DNA of 64,000 nucleotides from assembly GCA_947501685.1 (NCBI GenBank), contig CANMWQ010000002.1, positions 372,001-436,000 of the forward strand, written 5' to 3'. This document shows positions 18,847 to 28,023 of the stretch, in pieces. This stretch comes from an uncultured Litoreibacter sp. Its GTDB lineage: Bacteria > Pseudomonadota > Alphaproteobacteria > Rhodobacterales > Rhodobacteraceae. Positions within the stretch are counted from its first letter, which is position 1; every line of letters starts with the position of its first letter. The translations under genes and the position numbers were made by a program. The notes under the pieces are model-generated. The model ran no database searches, was not told where the DNA came from, and saw only the letters and a list, made by a program, of their open reading frames with translations.

Positions 18847-20814
18847 TTGGCGCCTTTGTCGACAGCCACGGCTGATATGCAGACCATTCCGCAGCTTCTG
18901 GAGCGCAACGTCGCACTCTACGGGGGCAAGGCCGCTTACCGCGAGAAAGAGTTCGGGATCTGGCAAAGCTGGACTTGGGCGGAGACGGCGAAAGAAATTG
19001 ATGCGCTGGCGCTCGGCTTACTGAACCTCGGGGTCAATGAGGGCGACCACATTGCCATCATTGGGCGCAACCGACCCTACATGTATTGGGCGATGGTCGC
19101 GGCGCAAAAATGCGGGGCGGTGCCGGTGCCGCTGTATCAAGATGCGGTCGCAGAAGAGATTGCCTATGTGCTCGACCATTGCGGCGCGCGGTTTGTCATC
19201 GCGCAGGACCAGGAGCAGGTGGATAAGGTCGTTGAGGTGCAGGACAAGCTGACCGGCCTTGAGCACATGATCTACCTCGACCCGCGCGGGGTGCGGAAAT
19301 ATGACCATTCCAAACTGACCCGCTACCAAACCCTGCAAGAACAGGGGCTGGCCGCAAAGGCGCAATTGCAGCCCGAGCTCGACGCGCGGCTGGCGCGCCA
19401 GGGAAGCGATACGACCTGCGTGATGCTCTATACCTCTGGCACCACGGGGCGCCCGAAAGGGGTGGTGCTGTCAAACCGGAATGTGGTCGAGACGTCCAAA
19501 AACTCTTCCGAGTTTGATCACCTGCGACCGGGCGACGAAATTTTGGCCTACCTGCCGATGGCTTGGGTGGGGGATTTCATCTTCTCGATTGGTCAGGCCT
19601 ATTGGACCGGGTTTTGCGTCAATTGTCCCGAAAGCCCCGACACGATGCATAGCGACCTGCGCGAGATCGGGCCGACCTATTATTTCGCCCCGCCTCGGGT
19701 ATTCGAGACGCAGCTGACCAATGTGATGATCCGCATGGAGGACGCAGGCCGGTTCAAGCAATGGCTGTTCCACCACTTTATGGCGCATGCCAAAAAAGTC
19801 GGGCCAGACCTGCTGGATGGCAAGTCTGTGGGCTTTGGCGACAAGCTGAAATACAAGCTCGGCGATCTGCTGGTCTTTGGGCCGCTGAAGAACACGCTCG
19901 GCTTTTCGCGGGTGCGGGTGGGCTATACGGCCGGGGAGGCTATTGGGCCGGAAATCTTCGATTTCTATCGCTCGCTGGGGATCAACCTCAAGCAACTCTA
20001 CGGCCAAACGGAGGCCTGTGTGTTCATCACCCAGCAACCTGATGGCGAGGTGCGCTCCGACACGGTGGGCGTTGCGAGCCCCGGGGTGGAGCTGAAAATC
20101 GCTGGGAATGGCGAGGTCTTTTACCGCTCCCCGGGTGTCTTCGTGGAGTATTTCAAGAACGCCGAAAGCACAGCGGATACTAAGGACAAAGAGGGCTGGG
20201 TGGCCACGGGCGATGCCGGATTTATCGAGGATGGCTCCGGCCATTTGCGGATCATCGACCGGGCGAAGGACGTCGGCAAAATGGCCGATGGCGCGCTGTT
20301 TGCACCGAAATATGTGGAGAACAAGCTGAAGTTCTTCCCCAATATTCTGGAGGCGGTGGTCTTCGGAAATGAACGTGACCGCTGTGCTGCATTCATTAAC
20401 ATTGACTTAACGGCCGTGGGCAATTGGGCGGAGCGCAACAATATCGCCTATTCCTCCTATCAAGAATTGGCCGGTCATCCGCAGGTTTTGGCGACGATCC
20501 AGGCCCATGTCGAAGAGGTCAACGTCTCCGTGGCGCAGGACCCGATGTTGGCGGGCTGCCAGATCCATCGCTTTCTGGTGCTGCACAAACAACTTGATGC
20601 CGATGATGGCGAGCTGACCCGGACGCTGAAAGTACGTCGGCGGATTATTGAAGAGAAATATGCCGATTTGATTAACGCCCTGTACGACGGGTCCGATCAT
20701 GTCTCCACCGAGACGGAAGTGACTTATGAGGACGGGCGAAAAGGCTCGATCAAAGCGGTTTTGGAGCTGCGGGACGCCAAGGTGGTTTCTGCGGTAAAGA
20801 TGGCGGCGGAATGA
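18847..20814 (+). CDS. Long-chain acyl-CoA synthetase-type AMP-forming ligase
   Basis: 655 residues from the TTG at 18847, chosen because GGGAGGA ends five bases upstream; an in-frame GTG at 18829 is the alternative. ANL-superfamily motifs: the P-loop-like LYTSGTTGRPKGVVLS, YGQTEACVF (A5), VATGDAGF (A7) and RIIDRAKDVGKM. A large insertion relative to short-chain ligases is typical of long-chain/benzoate-type FadD15 relatives. It activates a carboxylate to acyl-CoA with ATP. First gene of a Liv-type ABC transporter operon, a common Rhodobacterales pairing in which the ligase traps imported acids; the acid is unknown. Confidence 0.9.
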   Translation: MAPLSTATADMQTIPQLLERNVALYGGKAAYREKEFGIWQSWTWAETAKEIDALALGLLNLGVNEGDHIAIIGRNRPYMYWAMVAAQKCGAVPVPLYQDAVAEEIAYVLDHCGARFVIAQDQEQVDKVVEVQDKLTGLEHMIYLDPRGVRKYDHSKLTRYQTLQEQGLAAKAQLQPELDARLARQGSDTTCVMLYTSGTTGRPKGVVLSNRNVVETSKNSSEFDHLRPGDEILAYLPMAWVGDFIFSIGQAYWTGFCVNCPESPDTMHSDLREIGPTYYFAPPRVFETQLTNVMIRMEDAGRFKQWLFHHFMAHAKKVGPDLLDGKSVGFGDKLKYKLGDLLVFGPLKNTLGFSRVRVGYTAGEAIGPEIFDFYRSLGINLKQLYGQTEACVFITQQPDGEVRSDTVGVASPGVELKIAGNGEVFYRSPGVFVEYFKNAESTADTKDKEGWVATGDAGFIEDGSGHLRIIDRAKDVGKMADGALFAPKYVENKLKFFPNILEAVVFGNERDRCAAFINIDLTAVGNWAERNNIAYSSYQELAGHPQVLATIQAHVEEVNVSVAQDPMLAGCQIHRFLVLHKQLDADDGELTRTLKVRRRIIEEKYADLINALYDGSDHVSTETEVTYEDGRKGSIKAVLELRDAKVVSAVKMAAE

Positions 20815-20908
20815 TGTTGGATCGACGCTCGGTTTCACCTTCGCCCCGCCCACCATCCCGTAACGCCTCCGGCGGGAGTATTTGCGACCAAATGGAGACA
20901 TGTGCGCG

Positions 20909-21730
20909 ATGAATGATATGAGCGGCGGCAATTACATGACGGCGGACGGGCGTCAGATCGGCAACACGCTGATGGAAATGAAGAATATAACGCTGCGCTT
21001 TGGTGGCGTCGTGGCGATTAGCGACATCTCCTTTGACATTCACGAGGGAGAAATTCGCGCCATTATTGGACCAAATGGCGCAGGCAAATCCTCGATGCTG
21101 AATGTGATTTCGGGGTTTTATCATCCGCAAGAGGGCGAGGTCTGGTTTCGCGGCGAGAGACGCCCGACGATGAAGCCTTATCAGGTGGCAGCACAAGGCA
21201 TTGCCCGGACGTTTCAGAATATTGCTTTGTTCAACGGGATGAGCGTGCTCGACAACGTCATGACCGGGCGGTTGACCCATATGAATGCGGGGCTGTTTTC
21301 GCAAGCACTCTGGCGCGGCAAGGCCGAACGCGAAGAGGTTGAGAACCGCGAAACTGTTGAGAAAATCATTGATTTCCTTGAGATCCAAGCGATCCGCAAG
21401 ACGCCTGTGGGGCGTTTGCCCTACGGGCTGAAAAAGCGGGTTGAGCTGGCGCGGGCGCTGGCGGCGGAGCCGAAGCTGCTGCTGCTGGACGAGCCGATGG
21501 CGGGGATGAATGTTGAAGAAAAAGAGGATATGTCGCGGTTCATTCTGGATGTGAATGACGAATTCGGCACGACCATTGCGCTGATTGAGCATGATATGGG
21601 CGTGGTGATGGATCTGTCGGACCGTGTTGTGGTGATGGATTATGGCCGGAAAATCGGTGACGGCACGCCCGATGAGGTGCGCAACAATCAAGAGGTGATC
21701 GACGCCTATCTGGGGGTCTCGCATGACTAA
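20909..21730 (+). CDS. livG: Branched-chain amino-acid-type ABC transporter ATP-binding protein (LivG-like)
   Basis: 273 residues from the ATG at 20909, with GGAG at 20894-20897; earlier in-frame starts (20882, 20900) are possible. Walker A GPNGAGKSS, Q-loop TFQNIALF, a divergent signature LPYGLKKRVELARAL, Walker B LLLLDEPMAGM and the LivG-specific long insertion after the Q-loop. ATPase subunit on the cytosolic face. The intergenic gap before it holds a Rhodobacterales-type GC palindrome followed by GGAGTATTT. It overlaps the next gene by 8 nt. Confidence 0.93.
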   Translation: MNDMSGGNYMTADGRQIGNTLMEMKNITLRFGGVVAISDISFDIHEGEIRAIIGPNGAGKSSMLNVISGFYHPQEGEVWFRGERRPTMKPYQVAAQGIARTFQNIALFNGMSVLDNVMTGRLTHMNAGLFSQALWRGKAEREEVENRETVEKIIDFLEIQAIRKTPVGRLPYGLKKRVELARALAAEPKLLLLDEPMAGMNVEEKEDMSRFILDVNDEFGTTIALIEHDMGVVMDLSDRVVVMDYGRKIGDGTPDEVRNNQEVIDAYLGVSHD

Positions 21731-22217
21731 AAACGCCGTACACAACCCGTACACACCCTGTACACATTCCGTCGTGACACTCTGTGCGGGCGTCTTTCTG
21801 GCAACCGGCGCGCATGCGGGGGCTTGGGAAGAGTTTGAGGCAAGGTGCCTGACGCCGCTTGAAAATGGTTTTCCATCCCAAGTTGAAAATTTGAACCCCG
21901 TGGCTTTGCCCGGTTTGACTCCGGGAGAGACAGCTTTTGCCGGATTGCAAAGTGGTGCGATTTTGATCCTCGAGACTGAGCCGCAAGACGGGATTGCTGC
22001 TTGCCGGATTTTCCAACCTGAGGGTCCGGCTGTGGCGCAGTTTGAGATGTGGGCAAAAGAACAGCTGGCCAATGCGCGTTATGTGACCGATCCAGAGGCG
22101 CAGGATAGTTTGTCGGTGCTAAGCAATGTCTGGATTGAGCCGGTGATTGGCGTGCAGTTGCGCCGGGCAAAAGGCGGCGTTGAGATGCGTGCGCTGGAAA
22201 CCGAATTGGAGAGCTGA
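21723..22217 (+). CDS. Secreted protein of unknown function within the ABC operon
   Basis: 164 residues; I do not recognise the family. A hydrophobic stretch (VVTLCAGVFLATGAHA) ends in a likely signal peptidase site AHA-GAW, so the mature protein (about 130 residues) should be periplasmic. Two cysteines in the mature part (RCLTPLENG, AACRIFQPEG) could form a disulfide. The start overlaps livG by 8 nt, but three GTACACA repeats sit in the first codons, so the true start could be further in (GTG at 21774). Its place between ATPase and permease suggests a role with the transporter, which is inference only. Confidence 0.65.
   Translation: MTKNAVHNPYTPCTHSVVTLCAGVFLATGAHAGAWEEFEARCLTPLENGFPSQVENLNPVALPGLTPGETAFAGLQSGAILILETEPQDGIAACRIFQPEGPAVAQFEMWAKEQLANARYVTDPEAQDSLSVLSNVWIEPVIGVQLRRAKGGVEMRALETELES
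21738..21766. repeat. Three GTACACA direct repeats at 11-bp spacing
   Basis: GTACACA occurs at 21738, 21749 and 21760, each separated by a 4-bp spacer (11-bp period), just after the annotated start of the unknown secreted protein. The one-turn phasing looks like a protein-binding array, though it is translated as part of the putative signal peptide N-region. Confidence 0.5.
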
Positions 22218-22302
22218 TGCGGGGCAGGGATTTGGCACAGACGAGTTTTCGGCATGCGCGGCAGGGAGAGAATGGAATGTTGAACAGGCGGGGGCGCAGC
22301 TG

Positions 22303-23289
22303 ATGCCAGAGCAGTTTCTTTTCGCGACAGAGGTCGTTCTGAACGGGCTGATGGCGGGCGTGCTTTATGCGCTGGTCGCGCTTGGTTTCGTGCTGATCTA
22401 CAAGGCGTCGGGCATCTTCAACTACGCGCAAGGCGTCATGGCGCTGTTTGCTGCGCTGACACTGGTTGGGATCATGGACGGGCAGGTGCCGTTCTCGCAT
22501 CTGATCAACGCGATCTTTGGCACGGAAATTCATCACTTTGGCTGGCATGTGCCCGCCCTGCTGGCGATCCTTTTGACCATTGGCGTCATGGTTGTGCTGG
22601 CCTGGGCCGTGCAGCGGTTCATTTTCCGGCATTTGGTCAACCAAGAGCCGATCTTGCTGTTCATGGCGACGATTGGGCTGGCCTATTTCCTTGAAGGGGT
22701 GGGAGACCTGATGTGGGGCTCCGACATCAAGAAGCTCGATGTGGGGCTGCCGCAGGGGATCAATGACTGGATTGACGTCACCACCTTTGAGGCCTTTGGC
22801 TACGGGTTTTTCATCGACAATCTGGATATCTCAGCCACCATCGTGGCGATCATTTTGGTCGGCGCGTTGATTGCGTTTTCGCAATATACCAAACAGGGCA
22901 GGGCCCTGAGAGCCGTAGCCGATGACCATCAGGCGGCTTTGTCGGTGGGGATTTCGCTGAACTTCATCTGGATTTTGGTCTGGTCGATTGCGGGCTTTGT
23001 CGCCTTGGTGGCTGGGATCATGTGGGGCGCAAAGTCGGGCGTGCAGTTCTCGTTGTCTTTGATCGCGCTGAAAGCGCTGCCGGTGTTGATGCTGGGCGGG
23101 TTCACCTCGATCCCCGGTGCAATCGTTGGTGGTTTGATCATTGGCGTCGGCGAGAAGCTGTTCGAGTTTTTGATCGGCCCCATGGTGGGCGGGGCCACGG
23201 AGAACTGGTTTGCCTATGTACTGGCGCTGATCTTTCTGGTGTTCCGACCGCAAGGGCTATTTGGGGAGAAGATCATTGAGCGTGTTTGA
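22303..23289 (+). CDS. livH: ABC transporter permease (LivH-like)
   Basis: 328 residues, about 8 membrane helices. Begins MPEQFLFATEVVLNGLMAGVLYAL, the normal LivH N-terminus (ATG at 22303; the open frame upstream overlaps the preceding gene). Contains the permease-ATPase coupling region QGRALRAVADDHQAALSVGIS and ends with the usual VFRPQGLFGE. Forms the membrane channel with the LivM-like protein encoded next. Confidence 0.93.
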   Translation: MPEQFLFATEVVLNGLMAGVLYALVALGFVLIYKASGIFNYAQGVMALFAALTLVGIMDGQVPFSHLINAIFGTEIHHFGWHVPALLAILLTIGVMVVLAWAVQRFIFRHLVNQEPILLFMATIGLAYFLEGVGDLMWGSDIKKLDVGLPQGINDWIDVTTFEAFGYGFFIDNLDISATIVAIILVGALIAFSQYTKQGRALRAVADDHQAALSVGISLNFIWILVWSIAGFVALVAGIMWGAKSGVQFSLSLIALKALPVLMLGGFTSIPGAIVGGLIIGVGEKLFEFLIGPMVGGATENWFAYVLALIFLVFRPQGLFGEKIIERV

Positions 23290-23369
23290 CCTGCTCCATC
23301 TGGGTGACCGCATGTCACTGCGTTCCACGACACCCACCCACCTGTCGACCTTCATGGGGGAGTTCTGAG

Positions 23370-24446
23370 ATGTTTTACCGCGAGTCTGGAGATTTCTCGA
23401 CCACCTACCCGCAAGACAGCCAGACCTTCCCGATCAGGTTTGACCGCTACCGCTATTACGCGGTGCTGGCCGTCGCGTTTCTGGTGATCCCGTTCATCAT
23501 CAATGATTATTGGGCCAACGCGGTGTTCGTGCCGTTTCTGATCTACGCGATTGCAGCGATTGGGCTGAATATTCTGACCGGCTATTGCGGGCAGGTGTCG
23601 CTGGGCACGGGGGCGTTCATGGCTGTGGGGGCCTATAGTTGCTACAAGCTGATGACGGCGTTTCCCGAGATCTCCATCGTGATCCATGTGATCTTGTCGG
23701 GGGGAATAACGGCGGCCGTGGTGACGCTGTTTGGCCTGCCGTCGTTGAGGATCAAAGGGTTCTATCTGGCGGTCGCGACGCTGGCGGCGCAGTTCTTCCT
23801 TGTGTGGCTGTTCAACAAAGTGGGGTGGTTTTACAACTATTCCGCCTCGGGACAGATCTCGGCGCCGGAACGGAGCGTGTTCGGCATCATCGTAACGGGC
23901 CCCAACACCGAAGCCTGGGCGAAATACATGATCTGCCTGATCTTTGTGACTCTATGCGCTCTCATCGCGCGCAATCTGACGCGCGGGTCCGTGGGCCGGC
24001 GCTGGATGGCCATTCGTGACATGGACATTGCTGCCGAGATCATTGGGGTGAACCCGATGGGGGCCAAGCTGACTGCTTTTATGGTGTCGGGCTTTTTCGT
24101 GGGCATCGCCGGGGCTTTGTTCTTCTCGGTCTATCTGGGGGCCGCCGAAGTGGGCGAGAGCTTTGGGATCGACAAGTCGTTCCTTGTGCTCTTCATGATC
24201 ATTATTGGCGGGCTGGGCTCGATCTTTGGCTCTTTTGCCGGGGCGGCGTTCATGGTGCTACTGCCGGTGTTTTTGAAAAACGTCTTCGTCGGCGGGCTGG
24301 GCTGGCCCACTGATCTGGCGGCGCATTTGCAGTTTATCGTCTCAGGTGGTCTGATTATCATGTTCTTGATCATGGAGCCGCACGGGCTGGCGCAGCTTTG
24401 GCGGCTGGCGAAAGAGAAATTACGGCTTTGGCCGTTTCCACATTAA
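23370..24446 (+). CDS. livM: ABC transporter permease (LivM-like)
   Basis: 358 residues with about 9-10 membrane helices. ATG at 23370 follows GGGGGAG by eight bases. The LivM signature GLNILTGYCGQVSLGTGAFMAVGAY is present (part: GYCGQVSLGTGAF), and the coupling loop RRWMAIRDMDIAAEIIGVNP. Partner of the LivH-like permease; an 80-bp gap separates them. Confidence 0.93.
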   Translation: MFYRESGDFSTTYPQDSQTFPIRFDRYRYYAVLAVAFLVIPFIINDYWANAVFVPFLIYAIAAIGLNILTGYCGQVSLGTGAFMAVGAYSCYKLMTAFPEISIVIHVILSGGITAAVVTLFGLPSLRIKGFYLAVATLAAQFFLVWLFNKVGWFYNYSASGQISAPERSVFGIIVTGPNTEAWAKYMICLIFVTLCALIARNLTRGSVGRRWMAIRDMDIAAEIIGVNPMGAKLTAFMVSGFFVGIAGALFFSVYLGAAEVGESFGIDKSFLVLFMIIIGGLGSIFGSFAGAAFMVLLPVFLKNVFVGGLGWPTDLAAHLQFIVSGGLIIMFLIMEPHGLAQLWRLAKEKLRLWPFPH

Positions 24447-24455
24447 CCAACTGGA

Positions 24456-24473
24456 GGCGGGGAGAACCCCGCC
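24456..24473. repeat. Small palindromic hairpin GGCGGGG-AGAA-CCCCGCC
   Basis: Perfect 7-bp stem followed by CTACCAAC, lying between livM and the substrate-binding gene. A related element (GGTGGGC-AAAT-TGCCCACC then CTAC) lies just after the 16S gene at about 48675-48694. REP-like; may stabilise upstream mRNA. Confidence 0.5.
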
Positions 24474-24509
24474 CTACCAACTTCAAGATCCAATGGGAGG
24501 ATTAAGACT

Positions 24510-25787
24510 ATGAAACTTTTGACAATGGCAACCGCCGCCATAGTGGCCGCAAGCCCGGTGATGGCGGATTTGGTATTCCCGTCGCTGAGCTACCGCACAG
24601 GGCCATTCGCCTCGGGAGGCATACCCTTTGCTGACGGGTATGCTGACTACTTTACATTACTTAATGAACGCGATGGAGGTATTGGAGGAGTTGAAGCCCG
24701 TCTTATTGAATGTGAAACGGGTTATAATACTGAAAAAGGCGTTGAGTGTTATGAGGCCACAAAGGGAGAGGGTGCCCTTGTTTATCAACCTTTGTCTACT
24801 GGTATAACTTATCAACTTATTCCTCGCGCAAGCGCTGATGGGATTCCAATTCACTCAATGGGGTATGGGCGAACAAGTGCTGCTGACGGCACAACATTTC
24901 CTTGGGTTTTCAATTACCCAGGGACTTATTGGGATGCTGCTTCGATCATGGTGAATCATGCGCTTGATGAAGAGGGTGGCAGTCTCGACGGCAAGAAAAT
25001 CACACTTCTTTTCCATAATTCTGCTTATGGAAAGGAGCCTATTCGGACACTCGAAGCACTATCCAAAAAACACGGTTTTGATTTGAACCTATTGCCGGTC
25101 GATTCACCTGGACAGGAACAAAAATCTCAGTGGCTCCAAGTTAGACGAGATAAGCCAGATTATATCTTTTTCTGGGGATGGGGTGTAATGAATCAAGTTG
25201 CGATCCAAGAGGCAGCTAACATTCGGTATCCCATGGAGAAGTTTATTGGCGTTTGGTGGTCTGGGGCCGAACCCGATGTGATCCCAGCGGGAGATGGAGC
25301 GGATGGATACAAATCCACCAACTTCACCGGAACGGGTACAGACTTTCCGCTGTTTGCTGATATCCAAGAATATGTTGTCGATGCTGGTTTAGCGGCGGGG
25401 GATGGACAGTCCTTGGGACAGGTTCAGTATAATCGCGGGTTATTTGCGGCGATGTTGGCTGCGGAAGCGGTAAAGGTAGCGCAAGAGCTTCATGGAGTGA
25501 CTGAAATTGATGCCGCAATGATGCGGGATGGAATGGAAGCTCTTTCAATCACTGAAGCGGATTATTCTTCACTTGGCCTTCCTGGGTTTGCACCTGAGAT
25601 CAACATCACGTGTGAAAATCATAGCGGTCCCGGTATGGCATTTGTTCAGCAGTGGGATGCGGCCTCTCAACAGTGGAAGCCCGTCACTGATTATATGACC
25701 TCAGATCGAGAAACTATCCAACCGCTCATCAAAGCAGATGCTGCCGCGTTTGCCACGGAGAACGGCATCACGCCAAGCTGCTCATAA
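24510..25787 (+). CDS. ABC transporter substrate-binding protein (LivK-like), AT-rich
   Basis: 425 residues, periplasmic after cleavage of a Sec signal peptide (ATAAIVAASPVMA-DLVF). The peripheral binding-protein fold of the branched-chain amino-acid type is recognisable (GIPFADGYADYFTLLNERDGGIGG, quoted part; YNTEKGVECYEATK; ALVYQPLSTGITYQLIP). GGGAGGATT precedes the ATG. Base composition is odd: hand counts of three 60-bp lines from 24661 gave 45, 47 and 40% GC, against about 57-62% for neighbours, with AT-ending codons, while the first 130 bp look native. This suggests gene conversion or replacement by a homologue from a lower-GC source. Confidence 0.9.
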   Translation: MKLLTMATAAIVAASPVMADLVFPSLSYRTGPFASGGIPFADGYADYFTLLNERDGGIGGVEARLIECETGYNTEKGVECYEATKGEGALVYQPLSTGITYQLIPRASADGIPIHSMGYGRTSAADGTTFPWVFNYPGTYWDAASIMVNHALDEEGGSLDGKKITLLFHNSAYGKEPIRTLEALSKKHGFDLNLLPVDSPGQEQKSQWLQVRRDKPDYIFFWGWGVMNQVAIQEAANIRYPMEKFIGVWWSGAEPDVIPAGDGADGYKSTNFTGTGTDFPLFADIQEYVVDAGLAAGDGQSLGQVQYNRGLFAAMLAAEAVKVAQELHGVTEIDAAMMRDGMEALSITEADYSSLGLPGFAPEINITCENHSGPGMAFVQQWDAASQQWKPVTDYMTSDRETIQPLIKADAAAFATENGITPSCS

Positions 25788-25793
25788 GGAATC

Positions 25794-25826
25794 GACGGGC
25801 CGCCCCGGTTTCGGTGGCGGCCCGTC
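25794..25826 (+). terminator. Strong GC hairpin after the substrate-binding gene
   Basis: Eleven-bp perfect stem GACGGGCCGCC / GGCGGCCCGTC with an 11-nt loop, seven bases after the stop codon; no T-tract follows. In Liv operons such hairpins after the binding-protein gene usually stabilise that mRNA segment or partly terminate transcription. Confidence 0.6.
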
Positions 25827-25880
25827 TCACAACTCTGACTTTGAATTCCACTACCCTGCAAGAGGTCGGAATAGATCGCT

Positions 25881-27134
25881 ATGACCTGTTTTTCGAAAAT
25901 AATGCTGTCACTCTGTGCAGCCATTGGAGTTGCAGGATGCGCGCTGGATCGGGGCGAAGGGCTGACATGCAGCGCTGTTGCCGGACCCTATGCGGGCGTC
26001 ACCTCTCAATCTGATTTTGATCCGACCCGACCTCGCACCACTGCGCGGCCGCTCATGGCCATGGACGCCGATAGCGTTGGCCCGAGCATGCTGGACGGGT
26101 TGCGCCAGTCCATCGGCCCCGAGCTGCGCGCGCCTGTGCCCTCGCGCAAGGCGGCGGCTCCGATTGTGATCGACGTGCTGTCCTTGTCTGCGGGCGGGCA
26201 ATACGGCTCATTTGGCGCAGGCTTCCTGCAAGGCTGGGCCGAGAACGCCGAAACCCCGCGCCCCAAGTTTGATCTGGTCACCGGGGTCAGCGCGGGCGGG
26301 ATGCTGGCACCCGTCGCCTTTTCCGGCACGGCCCATGACGACGCGCTGGACGTGTTTCGCGGCCTCAGCCGGGACGACGTGTTTCGGCCGCGGCCCCTCT
26401 TTGCGCTTGCCAAGGCGCCGTCCGTTTTCAATCCCAAGCCCTTGGAGCAAACACTGGACCAGCTGCTCTCAGACCAGCTGATCGAGGATATCGCAACCCA
26501 TCAACAAACGGGGGCTTTGCTTCTGGTGATGGCGGTCAATCTGGATACCACGGAGGCGACGGTGTTTGATCTGGGGGCGATGGCGGCCTCAAACCTGCCG
26601 ATATCCCAAAGACGGGACTGTATGGCGGAGGTCATGCTGGCCTCCGGTGCAATTCCGGGTGTTTTCCCACCGCGCAACATCGACGGGTCGCTTTATGTCG
26701 ATGGTGGGCTGCGGGATCAGATTTTTCTCAGCGGGGTTGAATCAGCCCGGGCCGCCTTGGCGCGGGAAGCCAACCGTCCTGTGCAAGTCAGGGCAACCGT
26801 GGTGGTGAACGGATCTCTGCGTGTGCCTGAGGGCAAGGTTAAAGACAGCCTGCGCGGCTACGCAGAGCGGTCGCTCTATGCCCTGTCCGACGAGGTGCTG
26901 CGCGACTCGATTGCGGAAACGCTGGCCTTCGCCGACGCCCGGGAAAACTGGATGGTGCGCGGCGTGATCGCCGATCTGGATGTAGAAGAGATTTGCCCCT
27001 TGGGCGAAGCCGTTGGCACCTTTGACGCTTGCGTCACCACAGCATTGTTCGATTCCGGCCGCGAGCTCGGCATCACCTCGCCCATCGATTTCATGACATC
27101 TGCCGAGCTCTACGCTTTGGCCAACGCATATTAG
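25881..27134 (+). CDS. Patatin-like phospholipase, predicted lipoprotein
   Basis: 417 residues. N-terminal signal with lipobox VAGC, so likely membrane-anchored on the periplasmic side. Patatin fold: GGGQYGSF-like oxyanion loop (SAGGQYGSFGAG), nucleophile elbow GVSAG with Ser137, and catalytic Asp in DGG (Asp274). It should hydrolyse acyl ester bonds of lipids. It stands between the Liv substrate-binding and livF genes, which is unusual; a 93-bp gap with a hairpin precedes it and livF starts 12 nt after it, so it likely shares the transcript. The link to transport is unknown. Confidence 0.88.
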   Translation: MTCFSKIMLSLCAAIGVAGCALDRGEGLTCSAVAGPYAGVTSQSDFDPTRPRTTARPLMAMDADSVGPSMLDGLRQSIGPELRAPVPSRKAAAPIVIDVLSLSAGGQYGSFGAGFLQGWAENAETPRPKFDLVTGVSAGGMLAPVAFSGTAHDDALDVFRGLSRDDVFRPRPLFALAKAPSVFNPKPLEQTLDQLLSDQLIEDIATHQQTGALLLVMAVNLDTTEATVFDLGAMAASNLPISQRRDCMAEVMLASGAIPGVFPPRNIDGSLYVDGGLRDQIFLSGVESARAALAREANRPVQVRATVVVNGSLRVPEGKVKDSLRGYAERSLYALSDEVLRDSIAETLAFADARENWMVRGVIADLDVEEICPLGEAVGTFDACVTTALFDSGRELGITSPIDFMTSAELYALANAY

Positions 27135-27146
27135 GGAGGCCGTTTC

Positions 27147-27983
27147 GTGGAGGCTGCTGTGACACAGAACCAAGACCCCGCAAAGACGCTGCTGGAGGTC
27201 AACAATATCGAGGTGATCTACAATCACGTTATTCTGGTGCTCAAGGGCGTCTCCCTGAAAGTGGCCGAAGGCGGGATCACCGCCCTGCTTGGCGGCAACG
27301 GTGCGGGCAAGACGACGACGCTGAAGGCCGTCTCTAACCTGCTGCATTCAGAGCGGGGCGAGGTCACCAAGGGCTCGATCAGCTATCGCGGCGACGCGGT
27401 GGCGGGGCTGGACCCGGCGGATATGGTCAAGCGCGGGGTTATTCAGGTCATGGAGGGTCGCCATTGCTTTGAACACCTCACCGTCGAGGAAAACCTGATG
27501 ACCGGTGCCTATACCCGCGGCGATGGGCGCGGTGCCGTGGCCGCGGATTTGGAGAAGGTCTACACCTATTTCCCACGCCTCAAGGAACGCCGAACCTCGC
27601 AGGCTGGCTACACCTCGGGCGGGGAGCAACAGATGTGCGCCATTGGCCGCGCGTTGATGTCCCGGCCGGAAACCATTTTGCTGGACGAGCCGTCGATGGG
27701 GCTGGCCCCGCAACTGGTCGAAGAAATATTCGGCATCGTGCGCGACCTCAACGAGAAGGAAGGCGTGTCCTTTCTGCTGGCCGAACAGAACACCAATGTC
27801 GCACTGCGCTTTGCCCATTACGGCTACATTCTGGAATCGGGCCGCGTGGTGATGGATGGCCCTGCCGCCGAGCTGCGCGAAAACCCGGATGTGAAGGAAT
27901 TCTATCTTGGGGTGTCTGAGGAAGGGCGGAAGTCGTTTCGGGATGTGCGCTCCTACCGGCGGCGCAAGCGCTGGTTGAGCTGA
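27147..27983 (+). CDS. livF: ABC transporter ATP-binding protein (LivF-like)
   Basis: 278 residues; start GTG at 27147 with AGGGAGG seven bases upstream. Walker A GGNGAGKTTT, signature TSGGEQQMCAIGRAL, Walker B TILLDEPSMGLAP, and the LivF-type MEGRHCFEHLTVEENL after the Q-loop. Second ATPase of the Liv-like transporter. The C-terminus carries a basic tail (SYRRRKRWLS). Confidence 0.92.
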   Translation: MEAAVTQNQDPAKTLLEVNNIEVIYNHVILVLKGVSLKVAEGGITALLGGNGAGKTTTLKAVSNLLHSERGEVTKGSISYRGDAVAGLDPADMVKRGVIQVMEGRHCFEHLTVEENLMTGAYTRGDGRGAVAADLEKVYTYFPRLKERRTSQAGYTSGGEQQMCAIGRALMSRPETILLDEPSMGLAPQLVEEIFGIVRDLNEKEGVSFLLAEQNTNVALRFAHYGYILESGRVVMDGPAAELRENPDVKEFYLGVSEEGRKSFRDVRSYRRRKRWLS

Positions 27984-27991
27984 CGGATCTG

Positions 27992-28013
27992 CATATTTTT
28001 GCCAAGATGAAAC
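27992..28013 (+). repeat. Dispersed intergenic motif CATATTTTTGCCAAGATGAA
   Basis: Copy between livF and the next gene. Near-identical copies are at 30969-30990 and 39306-39327, and looser ones near 20874 and 33053. It typically follows a gene end, often after a GC palindrome. Function unknown. Confidence 0.6.
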
Positions 28014-28023
28014 TGGGGCTGAT

